Of a DNA stretch of 5,321 bases, positions 1 through 5,321 are shown in pieces (within the stretch, counting starts at the first letter, position 1; each line of letters opens with the position of its first letter). Source of the DNA: Giesbergeria sp. (GTDB lineage Bacteria > Pseudomonadota > Gammaproteobacteria > Burkholderiales > Burkholderiaceae_C); NCBI GenBank assembly GCA_017987055.1, contig JAGNUJ010000112.1, positions 1-5,321 of the forward strand. The letters run 5' to 3'. The notes beneath the pieces are model-generated. The model ran no database searches. It was not told the DNA's origin and saw only the letters and a list, made by a program, of their open reading frames with translations. Position numbers and translations under genes: made by a program.

Positions 1-39
1 GTGAACGGACTGTAAATGTTGCGCTGCAGCGGCGGTGTG

Positions 40-72
40 TGTGGCGTTGGTTGGATGGCCAACCACGCCACA
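40..72. terminator. Strong inverted repeat beyond hemY, candidate terminator
   Basis: Arms TGTGGCG-T-TGGTTGG (40-54) and CCAACCA-CGCCACA (59-72) pair over 14 bp with one bulged T (47) and an ATGG loop. The hairpin lies about 95 bp past the hemY stop codon, where an operon terminator would be expected. Neither strand shows a run of T directly after the stem, so it is not a textbook intrinsic terminator. It could instead be a transcript 3'-end stabiliser, a bidirectional stop between convergent genes, or part of an interspersed repeat. The pairing is seen directly; the role is inferred. Confidence 0.35.
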
Positions 73-83
73 GTGGATATTTA

Positions 84-140
84 TGCTGATTTTGGTCTCT
101 AGCCCTTTAGGTGTATGCGCTAGTAGCTATTAATTTTGAT
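84..140 (+). repeat. Interspersed palindromic repeat, copy 1 (intergenic)
   Basis: This AT-richer stretch contains CTCTAGCCCTT (97-107), an 8-base variable centre (108-115), TGCGCTAG (116-123), then TAGCTATTAA (124-133). The same blocks with the same spacing occur in the opposite orientation inside hemD (about 3131-3193). CTAGC (99-103) and GCTAG (119-123) pair, giving a short imperfect hairpin. It lies between the 40-72 hairpin and the hemY stop. From memory, elements of this form (AGCTGCTAGCGC ... GCTAGAG) are scattered through Comamonadaceae genomes. The shared sequence is seen directly; the family identity is recollection. Confidence 0.7.
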
Positions 141-167
141 GCCTTGTATATCCAAAGTGGCTGGCAT

Positions 168-1457
168 TCACCCTGATGCGCCCCATGCGAGTGCCGCCTG
201 CTTCCACGCCTGCGCCGCCGCTGCCGTATCGCCGCGCCGCTCGGCCAGTTCGGCCAAGTGCTGCCAAGCGCTGCGGCGCAGTTGGGCGTCGGGCAGTTGC
301 TGGGCCGATTGCGTCAGCAATTGCTGTGCTTTACCCCACAACTGGCGTTTCAGGCAGGCCATGCCAGCCAGATATTGCAGGCGGGTGTTGCGCGGATGGG
401 CTTGGGCGGCGGCTTCAATCCGTGCCAGCCACGTGCCATCGACATCGTTGAGGCCGCCGTCCAAGGCGCGCACCAAGCGGCTGGCTTGTTGCTCGCTCAG
501 GGCGTTGGGATGGTTGGCAAAGGTTTGCCAGGCCGGCAGCAGCCACTGGCGCACGGTGGCGGCGTCGCCCCCCAAGGCGCTTAGGCGCTGCGCGGCGTGG
601 ACGGTCAGCTCGGGCATGGCGCGCTCGGCGGCATCGAGCGACTGCCATGCGCGCTCTAGCTGCGCGGGGTCACGCGCTTCGTCGATCAGCTCCATTGCCA
701 AGCCGCGCACGATGCTTTCGCCGGCATTGGCCGAAAACGCGCGGTGCTTGCTCAGCAGGCGCGCGGTGTCCAAGGCGCTTTGCGTGTGGTGGGCGTGGCG
801 GGCGGCTTTGAGCTTCATGCGCAGCGCCAGCGTGCGCCGAGCGGCACCTTGCGGCAGGGCGCCCAGCCAGTCAAGCGCGGCTTGCGGCTCGCGGTTGCTC
901 AGCGACCAGTGGGCGGCGCGCATCTGGATGCCTTCGCGCAGTTCGCGCTCGGGCTGGCTGCCCAGCTCGGGTGCGTGGTGCAGCGCTTGCGCTAAATGGT
1001 GGTCGCGCTGGGTGTGGTCTTGCAGCGCTTGCGAGGCTTCGGCGCAGACCAAATGCGCCAGTGCGCGCAGTTGGCGCGCGTGCGGCACGTTGGTTTGCGC
1101 TTGGGTCAGGCCGTTTTCTTGCGCCAAGGCTTCCAGTGCCGTTTTGCGCGAACGCAGAAAGCGCCCCGCCAAGAACAGCGCCATCGCGTCGAGGATGGCG
1201 GCGTGCATGGTGCGCTCTTTTTGGTGCAGCCGCCAGCGCCGGGCGCGCCGGGGCAGGGCCAGCAGCGCGTTGAGCGCGCGCAACGCGGCGTACAGCGTGA
1301 CAAAGCCCAGCGCCAGCAGCAGCAGCACCAAATTGAGCGACAGGTCGATGCGGTGCGGCGGCCAAAACAGCGTCACCGTGCCTTGGTTATTCCCCGCAAA
1401 CAGGGCGGAGGCCACGGCCACGCCAAACAAAACTAACAGCCACAGGGCAGCGCGCAT
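168..1457 (-). CDS. hemY: HemY, membrane protein of heme biosynthesis cluster
   Basis: A 429-residue inner-membrane protein matching the proteobacterial HemY family (HemY N-terminal domain followed by a TPR-like helical domain). Residues about 5-22 form a first hydrophobic helix. They are followed by a short polar loop with the family-typical stretch TVTLFWPPHRIDLSLN (27-42) and a second helix at about 41-60, then an Arg-rich segment (RRARRWR, 70-76) that suggests a cytoplasmic C-terminal part. The rest is Ala/Leu-rich helical sequence with TPR-like character. This HemY is the accessory protein of the hemCDXY cluster and is not protoporphyrinogen oxidase, which shares the symbol in other bacteria. 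Its exact role in tetrapyrrole synthesis is not settled; a scaffold role is usually proposed. It is the last gene of the operon, 21 bp after hemX. The ATG at 1457 is supported by a strong AAGGAG seven bases upstream. Confidence 0.93.
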   Translation of the reverse strand: MRAALWLLVLFGVAVASALFAGNNQGTVTLFWPPHRIDLSLNLVLLLLALGFVTLYAALRALNALLALPRRARRWRLHQKERTMHAAILDAMALFLAGRFLRSRKTALEALAQENGLTQAQTNVPHARQLRALAHLVCAEASQALQDHTQRDHHLAQALHHAPELGSQPERELREGIQMRAAHWSLSNREPQAALDWLGALPQGAARRTLALRMKLKAARHAHHTQSALDTARLLSKHRAFSANAGESIVRGLAMELIDEARDPAQLERAWQSLDAAERAMPELTVHAAQRLSALGGDAATVRQWLLPAWQTFANHPNALSEQQASRLVRALDGGLNDVDGTWLARIEAAAQAHPRNTRLQYLAGMACLKRQLWGKAQQLLTQSAQQLPDAQLRRSAWQHLAELAERRGDTAAAAQAWKQAALAWGASG

Positions 1458-1464
1458 GGTGCGT

Positions 1465-1470
1465 CTCCTT
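1465..1470 (-). promoter_or_regulatory. Shine-Dalgarno of hemY
   Basis: On the minus strand AAGGAG lies seven bases before the hemY ATG (1457), inside the hemX-hemY gap. It fixes the hemY start. It is also the only canonical ribosome binding site of the four hem genes; hemC, hemD and hemX show none. Confidence 0.85.
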
Positions 1471-1478
1471 GTGTACGG

Positions 1479-2555
1479 TTAACGCCCAGCGGCCGCAGTG
1501 GCCAGGGCGGAGAGGGTTTCATCGAGGCGCGGCAGCTCGGCGGTCTTCATGTGCGCTTGTGCTTGCAGCAGCACCGTGGCCGCGCTTTGCGTGCGGCGCG
1601 AGGCGGGGTCGAAATACTTGTTCAGCGCATTGATCGCGCCGCTCAAGTCGCTGCGCGCCGAGTCGTATTGCCGCGCCAAGATGCCTAAGCGCGCGTTGAG
1701 CAGCTTGAGTTTGAGGTTTTCACGCAGAAAGAAAATTTGGTCGGGTGCCAGCAGCACCGCTTCGGGCTGGTCGATGCGGCTGACGCGCACCAAACCGCGC
1801 GCCTCATCGCGCAGCACTTCCCAGCTGCGCTGCAGCGCGCTGCGCCACCACGCGGCGTTTTGGGCATCTTCGGGGACTGCGCTTGGGCTGGCGCTGCCAT
1901 CTTGCGGCACGCGGGCGTTCATGCGCCGCGCCGATGCGGCTTGGGCGACGGCGTTGAGCACGGGCAAGTCGTCGATTTGGCGCACCAAGTCGTCGATTTG
2001 CGTCAGCAGCCCCGAGGTGTCGTTGACGCTGGCGCTGGCCAAGTGCTCTAAATCGCGCTCAATGGCGCGCTGTACGGGCGTCAGGCGCGGTTGCGCGGCG
2101 CGTTCAATGCGTTGTTGGGCGCTTCTCAGGCTGGCGACCAAGGGTTCTAAGCTGCCCGTCAGCTGGGCTTGCTGCTGCGCTACGCGGATGGCCGATTCAA
2201 TATCGACCACCAAGTTTTCATCGCGCGAGCGCGACAGGCTTTGCATCAGCTCTTCCAGCTGGTGGCGTTGCAGGGCGACTTCGCTCAGGCGGGTTTCGGC
2301 CACCGTCAGGCGCGCGGTGGCTTCGGTGACTTGCTCTTGCGCTTGGCGGGCGATGGTGCGCGCCTCAATGGCTTGGGCGCCGTTGTCAGCGCTTTGGCGG
2401 GCTAATTGTTCTTGGATGGTGCCGAGCTTTTGCCACAGCAAGCTGCTGCTGACCAAGGCCGCCACGGCGACGGCGCTGGCGACATACAGCCCCACCTGAC
2501 TGGCGCCAGTGGGCGCGGAGGGTGTGGACGGGGGAGTGGGGGGGGCAGAACTCAT
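1479..2555 (-). CDS. hemX: HemX, membrane-anchored coiled-coil protein (putative uroporphyrinogen-III C-methyltransferase family)
   Basis: A 358-residue protein of the HemX family. A Pro/Ser/Thr-rich cytoplasmic tail (1-20) precedes one membrane helix (about 21-41). A long polar Gln/Ala/Glu-rich segment (about 42-115, with IQEQLARQSADNGAQ, ARLTVAETRLSEV and QRHQLEELMQSL) looks like a coiled coil. The C-terminal domain carries the family-typical FLRENLKLKLLNARL (276-290) and NALNKYFD. Database labels call this family a uroporphyrinogen-III methyltransferase, but no SAM-methyltransferase motif is visible; a structural or regulatory part in the heme pathway is more likely. It starts 10 bp after the hemD stop with no Shine-Dalgarno visible, so coupled translation from hemD is likely. 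In many relatives hemD and hemX are fused; here they are separate and in different frames. A run of eight G on the plus strand (2538-2545) covers codons 4-6. Confidence 0.93.
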   Translation of the reverse strand: MSSAPPTPPSTPSAPTGASQVGLYVASAVAVAALVSSSLLWQKLGTIQEQLARQSADNGAQAIEARTIARQAQEQVTEATARLTVAETRLSEVALQRHQLEELMQSLSRSRDENLVVDIESAIRVAQQQAQLTGSLEPLVASLRSAQQRIERAAQPRLTPVQRAIERDLEHLASASVNDTSGLLTQIDDLVRQIDDLPVLNAVAQAASARRMNARVPQDGSASPSAVPEDAQNAAWWRSALQRSWEVLRDEARGLVRVSRIDQPEAVLLAPDQIFFLRENLKLKLLNARLGILARQYDSARSDLSGAINALNKYFDPASRRTQSAATVLLQAQAHMKTAELPRLDETLSALATAAAGR

Positions 2556-2565
2556 GGCGGCGATT

Positions 2566-3399
2566 TTAGGAGGCGCTGCGTTGTGCGGCTTGGCACAGGC
2601 TTTCTAGCGCCGTGGCGACGTCTTGTAGCGCGGGCCGACATTCGTACACCGCGCCAAAGCCGGCTGCACGCGCTGCCTCGGTAATGCGCGGGTGCGTCGC
2701 CAAAGCGCGGGCGCGGCGCCAGTCTTGCCCCGCCAGCGCGGCGCACAAATTGCCCAGCGCCTGCGAGCTGCTCAGCAACCACACCGCGCCGTTGTCTGCC
2801 GCCGCTTGCGCTTGGGCGATTTGCGCCGGCGTGAACTGCGGCGCGCTGCGGGTGTAGGCGACGACAAAGTCCACCTCTCCTCCTGCCGCTTTGATTTGCT
2901 GCGCCAGCCATTCGCGCCCGCTGCCGTGCGCCGGCGCGTCGGCTTCACCGCCGCGCACGATCAGCACGCGGTCGCCGGGGGTGATTTGGCTGCGCACCTG
3001 CTCCCACAGCGATTCGGAATCGAACTGCACGGCGTCGGGTGCCGGGCAGTCGATGAGTGCGGCAGGAATGCCTAAGCGCTGCAGCGTCTGCGCCGTGCCC
3101 GGGCCGGGCGACCAAACGCGGGTGCAGCTGTCTTTTTTGATAGCTGCTAGCGCACACCGGGTAAGGGCTAGAGCCGTATTTGGCTCAAAAAAATGCTGCG
3201 CCGCGTTGCCACTGACCAGCATGATGGCGCGGTAGTTGCTGAGGTGCTGGCGCGCCGCTTGCAGCGCCGCCGCATCGGGCGCAGCGCCAATGCCAATCAG
3301 CGGCAGCGCCAGCGCCGCGATGCCGCGCCGCTGCAAAGCGGCCACCCACGCCAGCGCCTCGTGCTCGGGGCGGGTGACGATGGCGCAGGGCGTAGTCAT
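2566..3399 (-). CDS. hemD: Uroporphyrinogen-III synthase
   Basis: A 277-residue cytosolic enzyme that closes and rearranges hydroxymethylbilane to uroporphyrinogen III, the last common precursor of heme, siroheme and cobalamin. The family is weakly conserved, but its landmarks are present: VTRPEHEALAWVAAL (8-22), MLVSGNAAQHF (60-70), GPGTAQTL (99-106), DRVLIVRGG (143-151) with GREWL (161-165), AYTRSAP (181-187), WLLSSSQALGNL (207-218) and THPRITEAARAAGFG (235-249). These correspond to the two alternating alpha/beta domains. Residues about 72-92 (EPNTALALTRCALAAIKKDSC) are encoded by a copy of the interspersed repeat, which lies in frame between the SGNA and GPGTA motifs. The gene begins 15 bp after the hemC stop, in the same reading frame as hemC. 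No Shine-Dalgarno precedes the ATG; the gap is AT-rich. The gene appears intact, as motifs continue on both sides of the insert. Confidence 0.94.
   Translation of the reverse strand: MTTPCAIVTRPEHEALAWVAALQRRGIAALALPLIGIGAAPDAAALQAARQHLSNYRAIMLVSGNAAQHFFEPNTALALTRCALAAIKKDSCTRVWSPGPGTAQTLQRLGIPAALIDCPAPDAVQFDSESLWEQVRSQITPGDRVLIVRGGEADAPAHGSGREWLAQQIKAAGGEVDFVVAYTRSAPQFTPAQIAQAQAAADNGAVWLLSSSQALGNLCAALAGQDWRRARALATHPRITEAARAAGFGAVYECRPALQDVATALESLCQAAQRSAS
3131..3193 (-). repeat. Interspersed palindromic repeat, copy 2 (in frame within hemD)
   Basis: Read on the minus strand, this segment has GAGCCAAATACGG, CTCTAGCCCTT, an 8-base variable centre, TGCGCTAG, then CAGCTATCAA. The 11-base and 8-base blocks and their spacing are identical to copy 1 at 84-140, and the flank AGCTAT is shared with a one-base difference on either side. 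Internal symmetry includes CTAGC/GCTAG and GAGCC/GGCTC. It is AT-richer than the surrounding gene, with A7 (3187-3193) and T6 (3133-3138) tracts on the plus strand at its edges. It encodes HemD residues about 70-90 without a stop or frameshift. The boundaries are approximate. Confidence 0.75.
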
Positions 3400-3414
3400 A
3401 TAAAAAAGCAGTTT

Positions 3415-4335
3415 TTAACCCGCGCCGTTGGCACGCAACTGCGCCGCCACGCCTTCGCCGAGCTGGTTGGCTTGCTCCAGCGTGATGGCGTGGGCGCTGG
3501 CGCTGGCGCGCACCAGCGGCGCGCGGCCTTCGGGGTCGCCCCAGGCAGCTTGCATGTGCAGCATCGCGCCTTCCAGCCGGGCATACGCCGCCAGCGGCAC
3601 CGAGCAACTGCCGCCCATGCAACGGCTCACCGCCCGCTCCGCCGTGACGCGAATCCACGTCGGCAGGTGCGCCAGCGGTGCCAGCGCTCCAATCAGGTCT
3701 TGCCGGTCGCTGCGCACTTCGATGCCCAGCGCGCCTTGGCCAGCGGCTGGCAGCATCTCGTCGGGCGAGAACTCGTGGCGGATGCGCGCGTGCAGTCCCA
3801 AGCGCTTCAGCCCCGACGCGGCCAGCACGATGGCGTCATATTGGCCGCTGTCGAGCTTGCCCAAGCGGGTATCGAGGTTGCCGCGCAGTGGCTCAATGCG
3901 CAAATCAGGGCGCTGCGCCAGCACCAGCGCTTGGCGGCGCAGGCTGGAGGTGCCGACCACCGCGCCTTGCGGCAAGTCGGCAAAGTGGGCGTATTGCGGC
4001 GAGACAAACGCGTCGCGCGGGTCTTCGCGCTCGAGCACGCAGGCCAGAGTAAAGCCGCCCGGCAGCTCCATCGGTACGTCTTTGAGCGAGTGGACGGCAA
4101 TGTCGGCGCGGCCATCGTGCAGAGCGGTTTCCAGCTCTTTGACAAACAGGCCTTTGCCGCCGACTTTGCTCAGCGAGCGGTCGAGGATTTGGTCGCCCAG
4201 CGTGGTCATGCCCAGCAGCGAGACTTCATGGCCACGGGCGCGCAGCAGCGCCTGCACATGCTCGGCCTGCCACAGAGCCAAGCGGCTTTCGCGCGTGGCA
4301 ATCACGATGGGGGGAAGAATTGGGTTCACAGACAT
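3415..4335 (-). CDS. hemC: Hydroxymethylbilane synthase (porphobilinogen deaminase)
   Basis: A 306-residue cytosolic enzyme that joins four porphobilinogen molecules into hydroxymethylbilane, the substrate of HemD. Counting from the ATG at 4335, visible motifs are [13 protein letters not shown] (12-24), [23 protein letters not shown] (about 47-69), AVHSLKDVP (80-88) with the catalytic Asp86, GTSSLRRQA (128-136), [11 protein letters not shown] (151-161) and [16 protein letters not shown] (233-248). Cys244 aligns with the cysteine that carries the dipyrromethane cofactor; the motif reads GGSC where Escherichia coli has GGC, a variant I recall as usual in betaproteobacteria. The length is normal. 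A GTG directly before the ATG (4336-4338) is an alternative start adding one residue; no Shine-Dalgarno favours either. This is the first gene of the hem operon and is divergent from ppc. Confidence 0.96.
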   Translation of the reverse strand: MSVNPILPPIVIATRESRLALWQAEHVQALLRARGHEVSLLGMTTLGDQILDRSLSKVGGKGLFVKELETALHDGRADIAVHSLKDVPMELPGGFTLACVLEREDPRDAFVSPQYAHFADLPQGAVVGTSSLRRQALVLAQRPDLRIEPLRGNLDTRLGKLDSGQYDAIVLAASGLKRLGLHARIRHEFSPDEMLPAAGQGALGIEVRSDRQDLIGALAPLAHLPTWIRVTAERAVSRCMGGSCSVPLAAYARLEGAMLHMQAAWGDPEGRAPLVRASASAHAITLEQANQLGEGVAAQLRANGAG

Positions 4336-4351
4336 CACCGCAGGTCAAGAA

Positions 4352-4357
4352 AAGGAG
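4352..4357 (+). promoter_or_regulatory. Shine-Dalgarno of the small ORF ahead of ppc
   Basis: AAGGAG sits six bases before the ATG at 4364. This is ideal spacing for that ATG but about 77 bases from the ppc start. It is the only strong plus-strand ribosome binding site in the hemC-ppc gap and the main reason to take the small ORF seriously. Confidence 0.45.
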
Positions 4358-4363
4358 CTGGGA

Positions 4364-4438
4364 ATGCTAGCATGCTGCGCTGCAATAAGCCCTCTGGTTT
4401 GCCCTCTCAAACACTGCCTTGACTGCCCCTTTGGATGA
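4364..4438 (+). CDS. Possible 24-residue Cys-rich leader peptide ahead of ppc
   Basis: This ORF has 24 sense codons and a TGA stop. It starts [13 protein letters not shown] and ends HCLDCPFG, with five cysteines (4, 5, 13, 18, 21). It has a well-placed AAGGAG upstream, and its stop overlaps the ppc start codon as ATGA (4435-4438), the classic geometry for translational coupling. ppc itself lacks a Shine-Dalgarno. I do not recognise the peptide. It could be a non-functional peptide whose translation merely delivers ribosomes to ppc, a regulatory leader, or chance. It overlaps the possible hem promoter on the other strand. Confidence 0.4.
   Translation: MLACCAAISPLVCPLKHCLDCPFG
4382..4410 (-). 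promoter_or_regulatory. Possible sigma70 promoter of the hem operon
   Basis: On the minus strand TTGAGA (4405-4410; five of six bases of the -35 consensus) is followed after 17 bases by TATTGC (4382-4387; only three of six bases of the -10 consensus). Transcription would begin near 4375 and leave a leader of about 40 nt before hemC. Spacing and position are right, but the -10 is poor, so this is only the best candidate in the divergent region. No convincing plus-strand promoter for ppc was found; it may lie inside the 5' end of hemC. Confidence 0.27.
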
Positions 4439-5321
4439 CCACCCGCATGACCACCTCCCAGCCCCTTCAAGACCCGCCCGTTGCCCGCAAAAATGACAAA
4501 AGCGACAAAGATTTGCCGCTGATTCAGGACATTCGCCTGCTGGGGCGCATTTTGGGCGACGTGATTCGCGAACAAGACGGCGTGGCTGTGTTTGACGTGA
4601 TCGAGCAGGTGCGCCAGCTCTCGGTGGCGTTTCGCCGCGACGCCGATGCGCAGGCCGACAAGGCGCTGAAAAAGCTGCTCAAAGCCCTGAGCGCCGACCA
4701 GACGGTGAGCGTGATTCGCGCCTTCACCTACTTCTCGCACTTGGCCAATTTGGCCGAAGACCGCCACCACATCCGCCGCCGCACCATCCGCGAGCGCGCC
4801 GGTGATACGCAAGAGGGCAGCATCGAAGTGGCGCTGTCGCGCTTGCGCTGGGCCGGCATTGCGCCACAGCAAGTCACGCAAACGCTGGCCGAGAGCTACG
4901 TCTCGCCGGTGCTGACCGCGCACCCGACCGAAGTGCAGCGCAAAAGCATTTTGGATGCCGAGCGCGACATTGCCCGCCTGCTGGCCGAGCGCGGCGATAT
5001 TTTGGAACGCGCCCAGCTCTATAACGCCGCGCGCGATGCTTTGAGCCCGCGCGCGCTGGCCGCCAACGAGGCGCAACTGCGCGCCCGCGTCGCCCAGCTG
5101 TGGCAAACGCGCCTGCTGCGCTACAGCAAACTGACCGTGTCGGACGAAATTGAAAACGCGCTGAGCTATTACGAAGCGACGTTTTTGCGCGAAATTCCGA
5201 AAATCTATGCCAACTTGGAGCGCGACCTCGGCCAAGACAACGTACACAGCTTTTTGCGCATGGGCCAGTGGATTGGCGGCGACCGCGACGGCAACCCCAA
5301 CGTCAGCGCCGCGACGCTGCG
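4435..5321 (+). CDS. ppc: Phosphoenolpyruvate carboxylase, N-terminal third (runs off the window)
   Basis: This is the start of the enzyme that carboxylates phosphoenolpyruvate with bicarbonate to give oxaloacetate, the anaplerotic feed to the TCA cycle. From the ATG at 4435 the frame is open for 295 codons to the window edge; the family is usually about 880-950 residues, so roughly two thirds is missing. Landmarks are [18 protein letters not shown] (about 27-44), [18 protein letters not shown] (about 94-111), [13 protein letters not shown] with the catalytic His163, and [11 protein letters not shown] (280-290). The first 25 residues are poorly conserved, polar and Lys/Asp-rich. A second in-frame ATG at 4447 is an alternative start four codons on; neither has a Shine-Dalgarno. 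The first ATG is preferred because it overlaps the stop of the upstream small ORF. The gene is divergent from hemC, an arrangement I recall in other Burkholderiales. Confidence 0.96.
   Translation, partial: MTTRMTTSQPLQDPPVARKNDKSDKDLPLIQDIRLLGRILGDVIREQDGVAVFDVIEQVRQLSVAFRRDADAQADKALKKLLKALSADQTVSVIRAFTYFSHLANLAEDRHHIRRRTIRERAGDTQEGSIEVALSRLRWAGIAPQQVTQTLAESYVSPVLTAHPTEVQRKSILDAERDIARLLAERGDILERAQLYNAARDALSPRALAANEAQLRARVAQLWQTRLLRYSKLTVSDEIENALSYYEATFLREIPKIYANLERDLGQDNVHSFLRMGQWIGGDRDGNPNVSAATL

Noticed and set aside
1..15. GTG AAC GGA CTG TAA could be the last codons of a plus-strand gene entering from the left.
   Set aside because: Four codons are too few to support a gene, and another plus frame is also open over this stretch. 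It cannot be decided without sequence to the left.
136..1482. Long plus-strand ORF (448 codons) fully covering hemY on the opposite strand.
   Set aside because: Its translation is Ala/Arg/Ser/Cys/Trp-rich low-complexity sequence with no family resemblance. It is the usual by-product of GC-biased codons in hemY, which has clear HemY features and a strong Shine-Dalgarno.
1498..2499. Plus-strand ORF (333 codons) opposite hemX.
   Set aside because: Ser/Arg/Cys-rich composition, no recognisable domain, and it is wholly antisense to a well-supported HemX.
4364..4410. Possible degenerate third copy of the interspersed repeat in the hemC-ppc gap (GCTAGCA and GGCTTAT on the minus strand).
   Set aside because: Only short scattered blocks match and the spacing differs from the two clear copies.
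4419..4424. TTGACT resembling a -35 box for ppc.
   Set aside because: It lies only about 10 bases before the ppc ATG, so the transcript would start inside the coding region.
3193..4438. Two plus-strand ORFs (409 and 336 codons) opposite hemC.
   Set aside because: Both are mirror frames of a highly conserved gene, with atypical composition. Only the last 24 codons of the second lie in the intergenic gap, and only those are treated as a possible small ORF.
4345..5247. Minus-strand ORF (300 codons) opposite the start of ppc.
   Set aside because: The plus strand encodes unmistakable PEP carboxylase motifs ([16 protein letters not shown]). The antisense frame is open because of codon bias and has no Shine-Dalgarno evidence.

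Overview
The window is a GC-rich chromosomal segment that looks like a betaproteobacterium of the Burkholderiales, most likely family Comamonadaceae. Three things point there: the divergent arrangement of ppc against a hemC-hemD-hemX-hemY cluster, the protein wording (for example the HMBS cofactor motif [14 protein letters not shown]), and two copies of a short AT-richer interspersed element of a type I recall from comamonad genomes. No species can be named from the sequence alone.

Layout. Positions 1-167 are non-coding as far as can be seen. They hold a strong 14-bp inverted repeat (40-72) and one copy of the interspersed repeat (about 84-140), both just beyond the 3' end of hemY. Four minus-strand genes follow, read from right to left: hemC (hydroxymethylbilane synthase, 3415-4335 or 4338), hemD (uroporphyrinogen-III synthase, 2566-3399), hemX (membrane-anchored coiled-coil protein, 1479-2555) and hemY (membrane protein with a helical-repeat domain, 168-1457). 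The gaps between them are 15, 10 and 21 bp, so they almost certainly form one operon. HemC and HemD catalyse consecutive steps, porphobilinogen to hydroxymethylbilane to uroporphyrinogen III. HemX and HemY are the accessory membrane proteins usually co-transcribed with them.

A roughly 100-bp divergent intergenic region (4336-4434) separates hemC from ppc. The 5' third of phosphoenolpyruvate carboxylase (4435 to the window end, plus strand) runs off the right edge. This region also contains a 24-codon cysteine-rich ORF with a good Shine-Dalgarno sequence. Its stop codon overlaps the ppc start as ATGA, and ppc has no Shine-Dalgarno of its own, so ppc may be translated by coupling to this leader.

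The most unusual points are: (1) a copy of the interspersed palindromic repeat read in frame inside hemD, adding or replacing about 20 residues; (2) the possible leader ORF coupled to ppc; (3) hemC and hemD lying in one reading frame, separated by a single TAA and five sense codons. Apart from these, the window is ordinary housekeeping sequence, and I see no sign of a new multi-gene system.
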